A program made the position numbers and the translations under genes. 64,000 nt of DNA, taken from the NCBI RefSeq assembly GCF_024498075.1, contig NZ_JANHOF010000026.1, forward strand, positions 1 through 64,000, given 5' to 3'. Source of the DNA: Paenibacillus mendelii. Its GTDB lineage: Bacteria > Bacillota > Bacilli > Paenibacillales > Paenibacillaceae. The notes beneath the pieces were generated by a model. It did no database searches and had not been told where the DNA came from. It worked only from the letters and a program-made list of their open reading frames with translations. This document shows positions 37,434 to 46,738 of this stretch, in pieces; positions within the stretch are counted from its first letter, which is position 1; each line of letters opens with the position of its first letter.

Positions 37434-40400
37434 CTTGTAGTTCCCCTTTCGATTGAATGGTGTCCTTGTATTGCATCAAAAAACGCTCCAGCAGCTCCAG
37501 CTTTTGTTCGATCTCCAATCCCTTACCCTTCAGTTGAATGAACGGATACGATTCCTGACCGGTCGAACGCATAAAGCGGTTCTCGAATTGTAAGCAGAGC
37601 AAATCGATTTTCTTCGTCTCGAATCGCTTCTTCTCACGTTCTGCAAATTTCAGGATGAGATCGTCACCCCGCTGGCTAATCTGTTCGATCCCGCATGCCG
37701 CACCGAACACTTTCAATCTCGCCACTGCGAGTAAGTTGTCTACTGCCTGAGGCAAATCGCCGAAACGGTCGATAAGCTCCTCACGCAAATCTTCAGCTTC
37801 TTCCAATGAACGTGTAACCGCCACTTTTTTATAAATCTCTATCTTCTGTATGCTATCGTAAATATACGCCGAGGGCAAGTACGCGTCTATGCTCATGTCG
37901 ATCACGGTGCTTACTTCCTTCAGCGGCGCCACCTCGGCACCTTCCATGCCCGCTTTGCGCTGGGCAATCTCATCGGCCAGCATTTGGGAATAAAGATCAA
38001 ATCCCACCGAGGCAATAAAGCCGTGCTGCTCCGCTCCAAGCAGATTGCCCGCACCGCGGATGGCCAAGTCCCTCATTGCGATTTTGAAGCCCGACCCCAG
38101 CTCCGTAAATTCTTTAATCGACTGCAGCCGTTTCTCCGCAACCTCAGTGAGCACTTTGTCCCGCTGATAGGTGAAATACGCATAAGCGATGCGATTCGAG
38201 CGTCCGACACGTCCACGAAGCTGGTACAGCTGCGACAAGCCCATCTTATCCGCATCGTGCACGATCAGCGTGTTTACGTTCGGAATATCAACGCCTGTCT
38301 CAATAATGCTCGTGCTGACGAGCACATCCGACTCCCCATCGAGAAAGTCCAGAATCGTCTTCTCCAGCTCCTGCTCCGACATTTGCCCATGTCCGACCGC
38401 AACGCGGGCCTCCGGCACAAGCATATTAATCTGCTCCGCCATCTGGTAGATACCCTGCACGCGATTGTACAGGTAATAAACCTGACCGCCGCGCGCCAGC
38501 TCCCGCTCGATCGATTCACGGACAAGCGCGGGACTATACTCGACCACATACGTCTGCACCGGGAAGCGGTTCTCCGGCGGAGTCTCGATGACCGACAGAT
38601 CGCGCACGCCGAGCATCGACATATGGAGCGTACGCGGAATTGGCGTTGCCGTAAGAGTCAGCACGTCCACATTCGTCTTCAAGCGCTTCAGCTTCTCTTT
38701 ATGAGAAACGCCGAAACGCTGCTCTTCGTCAACGATGAGCAATCCCAGGTCTTTGAAAATAACATCCTGCGACAACAGCCGGTGTGTCCCGATGACGACA
38801 TCGACCGTCCCCGCCTTCAGCCCCTTCATCGTATCATTCTGCTCCTTCTTGGAGCGGAAACGGCTGAGCACTTGAATATTGAACGGAAAGCCTGAGTAGC
38901 GCTCACGGAATGTCTCATAGTGCTGCTGCGCGAGAATGGTCGTCGGAACCAGAATCGCGACCTGCTTCCCTTCGATTGCAGCCTTGAAGGCAGCGCGCAC
39001 CGCAACCTCCGTCTTGCCGTAACCGACGTCGCCGCACAGCAGACGGTCCATCGGCCGGCCTGTCTGCATATCCTGCTTAATTTCGGTAATCGCACGGAGC
39101 TGGTCGCGCGTCTCGTCATACGGGAACATGGCTTCGAATTCCTGCTGATAGGACGTGTCCGGACCGAATGCAAATCCGGTCGTCGACTGCCGGTCCGCAT
39201 ACAGCTTAATAAGCTCGTCGGCAATGTCCTTCACGGAGGTACGCACTTTGTTCTTGACGCGCGTCCATTCGCTGCCGCCCAGCTTATAGACCTTCGGTTC
39301 CTTCTCTTCGGAGCCTACATACTTCTGAATCAAGTCAATTTGCTCGATTGGCACGGACAGCTTATCGCCGCCCGCATACAGAATATGAATATAGTCCTTG
39401 TGAATACCGGCGATCTCCAATGTGCCAATACCGACATATTTGCCGATCCCATGATTCTGGTGAACGACGTAATCGCCGACCTTCAGCTCGGTGTAACTCT
39501 TGATCCGCTCGGCATTATCAACTTTCTTGTCGACGCGCCGCGCCTTCCGCTGCTTCTGCGAGAACATCTCGCCTTCGGTGATTACAATCAGATGGATGGA
39601 CGGCAGCTCGAAGCCCGACTGAAGATTGCCCTCGATGAGCTGAGGCGGCTCAATGCCGTAGTCCTGCAGGACGCGGCGCATCCGGTCCATCCGCTCGGCG
39701 TTGCCCGCCAGCATGAGTACCTGCGCCCCTGCCTTCTTCCACCTCTCCATCTCGGCCTTCAGAACATTCATTTGACCATGAAAGTTTTGCATGGCCCGGC
39801 TCACGACATTCAGAATGTTCTGCGGCTGCGTATGCGGGATTTGTCTTAAGAAAAGCGATAGAAACAAGGTCGGATAAGGACGGTGGTACAGCACGTCCTC
39901 CGATGGTCTGGCAAGTGAGAAGCCCGGAAGCGATTTGCCATTCTGGAGCAGATGCGTTGCCCATTCGGCCTCGTCCCGCTCCAGCTGGCGGCCCGTCTCG
40001 ATGAGTCTCGTAGGCTCGTCATAGATGAGCAGCGTATCCTGGGGCACATAGTCGAAGAGCGTCTGGCGCTCAGGGTAGAGCAATGCAATATATTTATAGA
40101 TTTCAGGAAAGTAGGTGTGCTGACGCAGCTTCTCGATCTCTGCGCCCATCTCCGTGCGAAGCCGGTCCTTGGCCGTGCGGTCCGTCATCTTCTCCAGCTG
40201 CTGTTCCAGCAGTACGGATGCCTGCTGGGCCGCATTGTCAAACCGCTGGGAATCCGCCAGTATCTCCTGGCATGGCGGTACAACGTAGCTGTCCAGCTTA
40301 TCGATGGAGCGTTGATCCACCGGATCGAAAGTACGGATAGAGTCTACTTCGTCATCGAACCATTCGATTCGGTATGGATGAACAGACGTAAGCGGGTAAA

Positions 40401-40947
40401 CATCGACAATGCCGCCGCGTACACTCATTTCTCCCTTACCCTCGACTTTGTCCACACGCGTATAGCCCAGCTCTACCAACTGCCGTAAGAACGCTTCCAA
40501 CGGCGTTGTTTCACCGACCTTCAGCCGGGCGTGGGCTGTTGCCATCACTTCCGGGATCGGCAAATAGCGCCGGACGCCTGAGAACGGCACGACAATGATC
40601 CCGCGATACCCTTGCGATAGGCGGATTAATACATCCATCCGCTGGGCAAGCGTCTCGGGGCTCGATATGGCTGCTTCCGCAGCGACTAATTCATTGGCTG
40701 GATATAACAGCACATCATTTGGCGACAAACATTCAACTAAGTCCTCGGCAATCTTCTGCGCCGCGAACATATTGTGGGTGACAACAACCATCGGCCGGTT
40801 CAGCTCTTGCCCGAGTGCCGCGATCATAACTTGACGCGACGAACCCGCAAGACCGGAGATGAGCTGCTCGCGCATCCCTTTCTGTATTCCGGACACGACG
40901 GTTTGAAAATCCGTATCCGCAGCATAAGCCGCTAGTAATGCTTTCAA
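37420..40947 (-). CDS. mfd: transcription-repair coupling factor Mfd
   Basis: Strips stalled RNA polymerase from DNA and recruits UvrA. 1175 residues with the UvrB-like N-terminal region, the RNA-polymerase-interacting domain (KVGDYVVHQNHGIGKYVG), a RecG-like motor with Walker A GDVGYGKTE and DEEQ box (VDEEQRFGV), and a TRCF C-terminal domain. TTG 40947, eight bases after GAGGTG, gives an N-terminus aligned with B. subtilis Mfd; the frame continues to a GTG at 40974. Confidence 0.96.
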   Translation of the reverse strand: MKALLAAYAADTDFQTVVSGIQKGMREQLISGLAGSSRQVMIAALGQELNRPMVVVTHNMFAAQKIAEDLVECLSPNDVLLYPANELVAAEAAISSPETLAQRMDVLIRLSQGYRGIIVVPFSGVRRYLPIPEVMATAHARLKVGETTPLEAFLRQLVELGYTRVDKVEGKGEMSVRGGIVDVYPLTSVHPYRIEWFDDEVDSIRTFDPVDQRSIDKLDSYVVPPCQEILADSQRFDNAAQQASVLLEQQLEKMTDRTAKDRLRTEMGAEIEKLRQHTYFPEIYKYIALLYPERQTLFDYVPQDTLLIYDEPTRLIETGRQLERDEAEWATHLLQNGKSLPGFSLARPSEDVLYHRPYPTLFLSLFLRQIPHTQPQNILNVVSRAMQNFHGQMNVLKAEMERWKKAGAQVLMLAGNAERMDRMRRVLQDYGIEPPQLIEGNLQSGFELPSIHLIVITEGEMFSQKQRKARRVDKKVDNAERIKSYTELKVGDYVVHQNHGIGKYVGIGTLEIAGIHKDYIHILYAGGDKLSVPIEQIDLIQKYVGSEEKEPKVYKLGGSEWTRVKNKVRTSVKDIADELIKLYADRQSTTGFAFGPDTSYQQEFEAMFPYDETRDQLRAITEIKQDMQTGRPMDRLLCGDVGYGKTEVAVRAAFKAAIEGKQVAILVPTTILAQQHYETFRERYSGFPFNIQVLSRFRSKKEQNDTMKGLKAGTVDVVIGTHRLLSQDVIFKDLGLLIVDEEQRFGVSHKEKLKRLKTNVDVLTLTATPIPRTLHMSMLGVRDLSVIETPPENRFPVQTYVVEYSPALVRESIERELARGGQVYYLYNRVQGIYQMAEQINMLVPEARVAVGHGQMSEQELEKTILDFLDGESDVLVSTSIIETGVDIPNVNTLIVHDADKMGLSQLYQLRGRVGRSNRIAYAYFTYQRDKVLTEVAEKRLQSIKEFTELGSGFKIAMRDLAIRGAGNLLGAEQHGFIASVGFDLYSQMLADEIAQRKAGMEGAEVAPLKEVSTVIDMSIDAYLPSAYIYDSIQKIEIYKKVAVTRSLEEAEDLREELIDRFGDLPQAVDNLLAVARLKVFGAACGIEQISQRGDDLILKFAEREKKRFETKKIDLLCLQFENRFMRSTGQESYPFIQLKGKGLEIEQKLELLERFLMQYKDTIQSKGELQDVAH

Positions 40948-41018
40948 CGTACAGGCACCTCGTTTCAATTCCACAGACGAACGATCAGATAGGGAGAGTT
41001 ACACAGAAAGAAGAAAAA

Positions 41019-41048
41019 AGCATAGCGACATCCTATACTTTGTTGCAA
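41019..41048 (-). promoter_or_regulatory. possible mfd promoter
   Basis: Minus-strand -35 TTGCAA (41043-41048) and -10 TATGCT (41019-41024), 18 bp apart. It lies just after the fin terminator, where a new promoter is needed. Confidence 0.4.
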
Positions 41049-41096
41049 ATGCCACTTTCACGCATTACTAAAACTAAATTTTGATCCTGCACTCAC

Positions 41097-41128
41097 AAAA
41101 GGAGCCTCGGACTTACGCCAAGACTCCT
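41097..41128 (-). terminator. fin terminator
   Basis: Minus-strand hairpin (AGGAGTCTTGG with TCCGAGGCTCCT, including G-U pairs) followed by TTTTG, 21 bases after the fin stop. Confidence 0.75.
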
Positions 41129-41149
41129 GCGTTTGTTCCACAGGCACCC

Positions 41150-41380
41150 TTATTGCAGCGGATTGGCCACCAGAGACAGCTCTGGATTCGCTTCAAGCGC
41201 CTCGCGACAATAGTCGCAGATCACTTTAACTGTGACGTCCCCGTTTGGGTTATACGCTATTATATCGCTGCGTTCATCGGGGGTCAAGAAATGGAAACCC
41301 AGCTGTAATTCAGATACCTGCGCGTTTTCAATCGACCCGATTGCCGTCTTGCAGTGACGACAAATGTAGTTTACAGCCAT
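41150..41380 (-). CDS. fin: anti-sigma-F factor Fin
   Basis: 76-residue zinc protein with CRHC near the N-terminus and CDYC in the C-terminal half. It corresponds to B. subtilis YabK/Fin, which in the forespore turns off sigma-F and helps the switch to sigma-G. Gene order pth-fin-mfd matches. AGGAGG lies 6 bases before ATG. A GTATA upstream hints at a sigma-F promoter, but the -10 spacing is not good. Confidence 0.92.
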   Translation of the reverse strand: MAVNYICRHCKTAIGSIENAQVSELQLGFHFLTPDERSDIIAYNPNGDVTVKVICDYCREALEANPELSLVANPLQ

Positions 41381-41434
41381 AGTATGCCTCCTGAAGGTAC
41401 GTTATACCCTCAGTATGCCCGGTTTTACCGAAAT

Positions 41435-41995
41435 CTAACGGTTATACCGGGCCATCGTCTGGTCAAACGGATGCTTGAGCGCGTATTCAATGGCATCACA
41501 GGTCTGGTCAATCATAGAAGCGACCTGATCCGTCTCGCTCTTGGGAAAGTTGGATAACACATAGTCTGCGATTTTCATGCCAGGTTGCGGCCTTGATATC
41601 CCCATTCGTACCCGATTGAATATTTGCGTCCCCGTATGTTGAATGATGGATTTGATGCCATTATGTCCGCCCGCGCTTCCTTGGTAACGGAGCCTGATCT
41701 TACCGATCTCGGTATCCAGGTCGTCGTAGACGACAATAAGATCGGCAAGATCTGCCTTGTAATAATCCATGAACCCCCGAACCGATTCGCCTGACAAATT
41801 CATAAAGGTCATCGGCTTGAGGAGCACCACCTTCGTGCCTGCTATATTGCCTTCCCCGAGCAGCCCCTTGCTCTTGCTCTGCGTTACGCTGATGCCAAAC
41901 CGTTTGGCCAGGGCATCCACGGCCATAAAACCGACATTATGACGGGTATTCGCATATGCCGTGCCGGGGTTGCCTAATCCGACAATCCATTTCAT
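41435..41995 (-). CDS. pth: peptidyl-tRNA hydrolase
   Basis: Recycles peptidyl-tRNA released from ribosomes (B. subtilis spoVC). Motifs: WIVGLGNPGTAYANTRHNVG (catalytic His at about residue 20), LLKPMTFMNLSG, YDDLD and GSAGGHNG. ATG 41995 gives 186 residues, the normal size; the frame continues to 42151 without family resemblance. The AGGAG site is rather far upstream (13 bases). Confidence 0.97.
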   Translation of the reverse strand: MKWIVGLGNPGTAYANTRHNVGFMAVDALAKRFGISVTQSKSKGLLGEGNIAGTKVVLLKPMTFMNLSGESVRGFMDYYKADLADLIVVYDDLDTEIGKIRLRYQGSAGGHNGIKSIIQHTGTQIFNRVRMGISRPQPGMKIADYVLSNFPKSETDQVASMIDQTCDAIEYALKHPFDQTMARYNR

Positions 41996-42205
41996 GCGGC
42001 TATCTTCACTCCTAAACGGCCGATCGGCCCCCCTTATTGTGGGAAAATCCGAGCAGCGGCCTTTTTTATTTTGTAAGGTGATGGATGTTAAACCCAAAAA
42101 ACTTGTAAACTTTTTGTAATTATGCAACGAATCATCTTCGCCGATTGTCATATGTATAGAAACGGCTGAGTGCCATTAATCTTTAAGGTAAAGGAGCGTC
42201 ATCGA

Positions 42206-42406
42206 ATGTATGCGAACGGTCAATTGATATTTGCCGATTTACACTTCAAGGATCATCACGAGCATCAAGTCCCTATTCAAATTTATTACGGCAGAGAGCA
42301 TAGTGACATCGGCTACGTAGAGCAGTATTCGGAAGGCTTCATCAAGGTTAATAATGTGTTCTACAACCGTATGCAATTTACCTTTGTTTCCCGCCCCGGT
42401 TATTAA
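42206..42406 (+). CDS. small conserved-looking protein of unknown function
   Basis: I do not recognise it. 66 residues, rich in Tyr, Phe and His, predicted mostly beta (QLIFADLHF, VPIQIYYG, QFTFVSRPG). A good Shine-Dalgarno site (AAAGGAG, 9 bases before ATG) supports it, as does its position on the plus strand in an otherwise empty 525-base gap between the pth and ctc coding regions, with a shared bidirectional terminator (42477-42513). A CATATGTA at about 42150-42157 could be part of a sporulation-type -10. The frame continues 12 codons upstream to an ATG at 42170. Confidence 0.7.
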   Translation: MYANGQLIFADLHFKDHHEHQVPIQIYYGREHSDIGYVEQYSEGFIKVNNVFYNRMQFTFVSRPGY

Positions 42407-42476
42407 CTATAATATTACCTATTCTTACAACGAACGCAAGGCTGCCCCTAGGGGAAATCTTTCTGCGAGCAATTGA

Positions 42477-42513
42477 AAAGGGAAGTACTGCTAGCTTAGC
42501 AGCACTTCCCTTA
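42477..42513. terminator. bidirectional terminator between the 42206 gene and ctc
   Basis: AAAGGGAAGTACTGCT and AGCAGCACTTCCCTT form a stem of about 16 bp with T-rich sequence on both sides. It serves ctc on the minus strand and the small gene ending at 42406 on the plus strand. Confidence 0.85.
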
Positions 42514-42519
42514 TTCTTC

Positions 42520-43170
42520 TTACTCTTTGTCGACTTCATCCCTCTGAGCTTCCTCGGCGCGCTCACTGGCTTCGTTGGCCTCGACAGCAGCATCCTCGGC
42601 TTCCTCTTCGGACAGCTCCTTCTGCGGCGCCAGGACGGCTACCACAACGTTTTCTCCGTCCACTCTGGAGGTTACACCCTCCGGCAGCTTCAAATCGCCC
42701 ACCAGAACATTCTCCCCGACGGCAAGGCTCGAAATATCCACGTCTACCGATTCCGGAATTTTATTCGGCAAGCATTGTACTTCCAGCTCGTGAAGCATCA
42801 CCTGCAGGATGCCGCCTTCCTTCACGCCCGGCGACTCGCCTGTTACGTCGAGACGAACGGCCGTTTTTACTTCTTCGTTCATATTAATTTGATGAAAATC
42901 GATATGGAGCACGGTCCGGGACAGCGGATCGCGCTGTACCTCGGTCATCATAACCGGTTGTTTACCCCCGCCCGTGACATCAAGCTCAATAACTGCGTTT
43001 GGATGGGAACGAAGCATATGAAGCAGTTCCTTCTCTTCCACTGCAATACTGAGTGGTTTTGTTAAGTTTTTTCCGTACACGACACCAGGAATGCTGCCTT
43101 GCTTGCGTAATTGGTTTAGTTCTCCCCGCGTACCTGTAGTCCGTTCTGTGGCCTTAATCGCTAATGCCAT
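42520..43170 (-). CDS. ctc: general stress protein Ctc / ribosomal protein bL25 (TL5 type)
   Basis: 216 residues: N-terminal L25 domain binding 5S rRNA (about 1-92), a C-terminal TL5-type beta domain (93-185) and an acidic tail. ATG 43170 is chosen because GGAGG lies 8 bases before it; the frame extends to 43221. A sigma-B consensus promoter (43281-43306) lies upstream, as in B. subtilis ctc. In B. subtilis prs separates glmU and ctc; it is absent here. Confidence 0.94.
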   Translation of the reverse strand: MALAIKATERTTGTRGELNQLRKQGSIPGVVYGKNLTKPLSIAVEEKELLHMLRSHPNAVIELDVTGGGKQPVMMTEVQRDPLSRTVLHIDFHQINMNEEVKTAVRLDVTGESPGVKEGGILQVMLHELEVQCLPNKIPESVDVDISSLAVGENVLVGDLKLPEGVTSRVDGENVVVAVLAPQKELSEEEAEDAAVEANEASERAEEAQRDEVDKE

Positions 43171-43280
43171 AATGGAGACCTCCTCAAAATTTTCAGCGAA
43201 TCCTCGATGAAGCCTCAGCAAAAAGGCGACATGCTAGTGAAGCATTCGCTTCCACTTCATAAATTGATATCCATATATTC

Positions 43281-43306
43281 TTACCCCTTTGTCCGCCTTA
43301 TTAAAC
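43281..43306 (-). promoter_or_regulatory. sigma-B-type promoter of ctc
   Basis: Minus-strand GTTTAA (43301-43306), 14 bases, then GGGTAA (43281-43286). This fits the sigma-B consensus GTTTAA-N12/14-GGGWAW completely and has the same spacing I remember for B. subtilis ctc. The -35 starts in the T-tail of the glmU terminator. Confidence 0.72.
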
Positions 43307-43350
43307 AACAAAGTCCGGCCAGCGGATGGTAACTACCCGCTGGCCGGACT
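43307..43350 (-). terminator. glmU terminator
   Basis: Minus-strand hairpin AGTCCGGCCAGCGG/CCGCTGGCCGGACT (14 bp, short loop) followed by TTGTTGTTT, 46 bases after the glmU stop. Confidence 0.88.
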
Positions 43351-43396
43351 GCCGGACTCTTCATAAACTACACGCTTGCGCTGCGCTTAGCTTGGA

Positions 43397-44797
43397 TTAA
43401 TTTTTCTTCGCATTCTCTTTCTTCGCCTTCGCCCGGCCGCGAATTTTTTCTGCGTAACCGGTTTTATTCACCTGGCGTTCGCGAGCAATTGCCATATCGC
43501 CTGCGGGAACATCCTTGGTGATGGTTGAGCCTGCAACGATATAGGCACCTTCGCCGACCTTCACAGGGGCGATTAGATTGACGTTACTGCCGACGAATGC
43601 GTCATCGCCAATCTCCGTTAAGGACTTGTTAAACCCGTCATAATTCACCGTAATTGCGCCGCAGCCGATATTCACATCTTTGCCTACCTTGGCGTCACCA
43701 ACATAGCTCAGATGCGACACCTTGCTGCCATCGCCAAGCTCCGTATTCTTCAGCTCCACGAAGTCCCCGATTTTACAGCCTGCGCCAAGCTTAGAGCCGG
43801 GACGGAGGTTGGCAAACGGGCCTACTGCGCTCGTATCACCGATTTCGGATTCTGCGATGACAGAATGCTTCACGGTAACCCCGCTGCCGATCGTGGTGTC
43901 GGTAATATCCGCATTCGGACCGATTACACAGTCTTCGCCAACTTTCGTCACGCCGCGCAGGTAAGTACCCGGATGCAGGACCGTATCCGCTCCAATAACA
44001 ACATCTGCCTCGATGTAAGTAGACAACGGATCAATGACCGTTACACCTTCCACTTGATGCCGGCGCACGATACGCTCACGCATTAGCTGCTCGGCCTCAG
44101 CTAGACCTACGCGGTCATTGACGCCAATCCCCTCGGCAAAGTCCGGTGCACAGTAGGCCTCGACAGTCTCGCCTGTTTGGTTCAATATTTCCAAGACGTC
44201 CGTCAAATAATATTCGCCCTGTGCATTATCATTGGTCACCAGCTTGAGTGCTTCGAACAGCTTACGATTATCGAAGCAATACATGCCTGTGTTGATTTCG
44301 TTGATGGCCGTCTGCTCTGGTGTGCAATCCTTCTGCTCCACAATACGTTGGACACGGCCTGCTTCGTCACGAATAATACGACCAAGTCCATGCGGATTTG
44401 GCATGATCGCCGTTAATACGGTCGCAGCCGCTTTCGTACGCGCGTGAATGTCCAGCAGCGCTTGAATCGTACCGGACGTGACGAGCGGCGTATCGCCGTA
44501 TAGAAGAACCGTTGTACCGTCCTCCCCTGCGAGCAGCTCTTCGGTCTGCATTACGGCATGGCCGGTCCCCAGCTGCTTCTCTTGCAGCACGAATTCGGCA
44601 CTGCCGCCAACATATGCCTTCACGGCTTCTGCTCCATGGCCGACTACAACGACAGTCCGCTCACATTCCGCTTCACGAACGGTTTGCAGTACATGGCCCA
44701 GCATGGGCTTGCCGCATACCTGATGGAGTACCTTATATAATTTCGATTTCATCCGCTTGCCCTGTCCCGCAGCGAGGACGATTGCCATAACTTTCAT
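43397..44797 (-). CDS. glmU: bifunctional GlmU (N-acetylglucosamine-1-phosphate uridyltransferase / glucosamine-1-phosphate acetyltransferase)
   Basis: Makes UDP-GlcNAc for peptidoglycan and teichoic acid. The N-terminal nucleotidyltransferase domain (1-230) starts VLAAGQGKRMKSK and has LLYGDTPL. The C-terminal left-handed beta-helix (about 252-450) has repeated hexapeptides and the acetyltransferase site PGSKLGAGCKIGDFVE. At 466 residues it is full length. GGAGG lies 10 bases before ATG. It follows spoVG as in B. subtilis. Confidence 0.97.
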   Translation of the reverse strand: MKVMAIVLAAGQGKRMKSKLYKVLHQVCGKPMLGHVLQTVREAECERTVVVVGHGAEAVKAYVGGSAEFVLQEKQLGTGHAVMQTEELLAGEDGTTVLLYGDTPLVTSGTIQALLDIHARTKAAATVLTAIMPNPHGLGRIIRDEAGRVQRIVEQKDCTPEQTAINEINTGMYCFDNRKLFEALKLVTNDNAQGEYYLTDVLEILNQTGETVEAYCAPDFAEGIGVNDRVGLAEAEQLMRERIVRRHQVEGVTVIDPLSTYIEADVVIGADTVLHPGTYLRGVTKVGEDCVIGPNADITDTTIGSGVTVKHSVIAESEIGDTSAVGPFANLRPGSKLGAGCKIGDFVELKNTELGDGSKVSHLSYVGDAKVGKDVNIGCGAITVNYDGFNKSLTEIGDDAFVGSNVNLIAPVKVGEGAYIVAGSTITKDVPAGDMAIARERQVNKTGYAEKIRGRAKAKKENAKKN

Positions 44798-44926
44798 GAT
44801 TCATATCCCTCCTGGGTAGACCAACAATAGGCCTGTGTATCCTAGAACCAACTACGCCCTCAAATGATAGCATGAGCCGTTTCTTCTTGGGAAATTCTCT
44901 ACAAACTATAGCGTATTCGTACACAA

Positions 44927-44957
44927 AAGAAAAGAGAGCCTAAAGGCTCCCTTTTCC
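44927..44957 (-). terminator. spoVG terminator
   Basis: Minus-strand hairpin (AAAGGGAGCC with GGCTCTCTTT, one G-U pair) followed by TCTTTT, about 115 bases after the spoVG stop. Confidence 0.8.
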
Positions 44958-45011
44958 TCAAGCGCAATACCAGTCTGGGCTTAGCCCTTTCTCAGCATCG
45001 CTTTGTAACCG

Positions 45012-45053
45012 CATAAACATACTCGCACGCCTAGGGCGTTCGGACTGTTTATG
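45012..45053 (-). other. stem-loop in the spoVG 3' region
   Basis: Outer 8-bp arms CATAAACA/TGTTTATG enclose an inner ACGCC/GGCGT hairpin, all between the spoVG stop and its terminator. It may be an mRNA stability element. No T run follows. Confidence 0.5.
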
Positions 45054-45071
45054 GTACCCCACTTCCATCAC

Positions 45072-45356
45072 TTACGCTCCTTCTTCGATCACTTCTTCCT
45101 CCGTGGCGGCGCGCTCGTATTCTGCGAGTACGGCTGCTTGAATCTTCTCACGGGTAGTTGAAGAAATCGGATGCGCGATATCGCGGAATTCCCCATCCGG
45201 AGTACGCTTGCTTGGCATTGCTACGAACATTCCATTGTTACCGTCGATCACGCGTATATCGTGAACGACAAATTCGTTGTCAATGGTAATCGAAGCAATA
45301 GCCTTCATGCGTCCTTCGGAATTTACACGGCGGAGTCTGACATCGGTAATTTGCAC
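45072..45356 (-). CDS. spoVG: septation/sporulation regulator SpoVG
   Basis: 94-residue RNA- and DNA-binding protein of the SpoVG family: [42 protein letters not shown] is the canonical opening (positions 1-42), followed by GLFVAMP-like sequence and a helical C-terminus with an acidic end. The start is GTG with AAAGGTGGTG seven bases upstream. A sigma-H-type promoter lies at 45398-45423, adjacent to a long A/T tract suited to AbrB binding. Confidence 0.97.
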   Translation of the reverse strand: MQITDVRLRRVNSEGRMKAIASITIDNEFVVHDIRVIDGNNGMFVAMPSKRTPDGEFRDIAHPISSTTREKIQAAVLAEYERAATEEEVIEEGA

Positions 45357-45397
45357 TTGTGTTCACCACCTTTGCCTCATCGAAGACTTGGTGTATA

Positions 45398-45423
45398 ATT
45401 CCACATTGCAATGCAAATCCCTT
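45398..45423 (-). promoter_or_regulatory. sigma-H-type promoter of spoVG
   Basis: Minus-strand AAGGGATTT (45415-45423), 12 bases, then GGAAT (45398-45402). The sigma-H pattern is RWAGGAWWT and GAAT. An A7/T8 tract just upstream (about 45449-45466) resembles the AbrB-bound, AT-rich region of B. subtilis spoVG. Confidence 0.7.
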
Positions 45424-45486
45424 CATGTTTTTGGAAAATAAGTCGCTTCTTTTAAAAAAAATTTTTTGTGTTAATATCTTTCGATT

Positions 45487-45879
45487 TTATTCGACTTTTA
45501 TCGATGCAATTAGCTCAATTTCGACAAGAACATCCTTCGGTAAGCGAGCAACCTCTACCGTTGATCGTGCCGGTTTATGGTCTCCGAAGTAGGAAGCGTA
45601 GATCGCATTGATCGCTGCGAACTGATTCATATCTTTAATAAATACCGTTGCTTTCGCCACATCAGCGAACTTCGCGCCCGCTTCAGCCAGAACCGCTTCA
45701 AGGTTGCGGAACACCTGATGCGTCTGCTCCTCTACGCCGCCCTCGACGAGTACGCCTTCGGCCGTCAGCGGAATTTGCCCCGAGGTAAACAACAGGTTAC
45801 CGAGCTTCATTGCTTGCGAGTATGGTCCGATAGCGGCAGGAGCCTGATCGGTGGACACGATTTGGAGTTGATGCTTCAT
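45487..45879 (-). CDS. ridA: RidA/YabJ-family enamine/imine deaminase
   Basis: 130-residue member of the YjgF/YER057c/UK114 family, which hydrolyses reactive enamines from PLP enzymes. Conserved: [28 protein letters not shown]-type segment, and the Arg in [10 protein letters not shown]. Placed between purR and spoVG as in B. subtilis (yabJ). AGGAGGG lies 7 bases before ATG. Confidence 0.97.
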   Translation of the reverse strand: MKHQLQIVSTDQAPAAIGPYSQAMKLGNLLFTSGQIPLTAEGVLVEGGVEEQTHQVFRNLEAVLAEAGAKFADVAKATVFIKDMNQFAAINAIYASYFGDHKPARSTVEVARLPKDVLVEIELIASIKVE

Positions 45880-45896
45880 GGGTGTAACCCTCCTAT

Positions 45897-46721
45897 TTAG
45901 TCAAAGAAATTACCAGGTACGATCGTCATCTGTTTCGTTCTCAGATCGACGGAGGTCAGCTTAGCAAGCGATACATAATCCTCCAGAAGACGCTCTTCCG
46001 TTCCAAGCTCTCCGGATTCCACGAATACGCCGACACCAGCCACCTTCGCATTGAACTCAAATAATAAATCCATCATGCCTTGGACCGTTCCCCCGGCTTT
46101 CATGAAATCGTCGATAATCAGAACCCGGGATTGCTCCTTCAGCGCGCGGCGGGCAAGTGACATCGTCTGAATCCGCTTCGTGGACCCTGATACGTAGTTG
46201 ATGCTTACGGCCGAACCTTCCGTTACTTTATTATCCCGCCGAACGATAACGACTGGTAAGTTCATACAGGAGGCCGTGGCATAAGCCAGCGGGATCCCCT
46301 TCGTCTCAACCGTCATAATGACATCGATATCGCGACCAGCGAAAGCGGTTGCGAACATTCGTCCCACATCCGCCAGAAGGCCTGGCTGTCCAAGCAGATC
46401 AGTAAGATACAAATAACCGCCGGGCAGCACTCTCTCAGGCTGTTCCAATTGATGGCAGACACGCTCAATAATGGTCTTGGCTTCGTTCTTATCCATCTTG
46501 GGCATGTACTTTACCCCGCCAGCCGCACCCGCCAGCGTATGAAGCTCGCCGAGGCCCTCTTCTTCGAATACCTCTTTAATAATAGCAAGATCCTCACTGA
46601 TGGACGACTTGGCCGATTGGTAACGGTCGGCAAACGCTGTTAGCGAAATTAACGTATGGGGGCGCATAAGCAGGTACTGTGTCATCTCCACTAACCTTGC
46701 ACTTCGTTTCAATTTTTTCAA
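45897..46721 (-). CDS. purR: purine operon repressor PurR
   Basis: 274 residues: an N-terminal winged helix (1-75) and a phosphoribosyltransferase-like effector domain with the PRPP motif [17 protein letters not shown] releases PurR from PurBoxes. The start is TTG 46721 with GGGGAG 7 bases upstream, and the N-terminus [18 protein letters not shown] is in line with the family. A palindrome lies directly upstream (46739-46785) and may serve autoregulation. Confidence 0.97.
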   Translation of the reverse strand: MKKLKRSARLVEMTQYLLMRPHTLISLTAFADRYQSAKSSISEDLAIIKEVFEEEGLGELHTLAGAAGGVKYMPKMDKNEAKTIIERVCHQLEQPERVLPGGYLYLTDLLGQPGLLADVGRMFATAFAGRDIDVIMTVETKGIPLAYATASCMNLPVVIVRRDNKVTEGSAVSINYVSGSTKRIQTMSLARRALKEQSRVLIIDDFMKAGGTVQGMMDLLFEFNAKVAGVGVFVESGELGTEERLLEDYVSLAKLTSVDLRTKQMTIVPGNFFD

Positions 46722-46738
46722 GGCGCTACTCCCCTACC

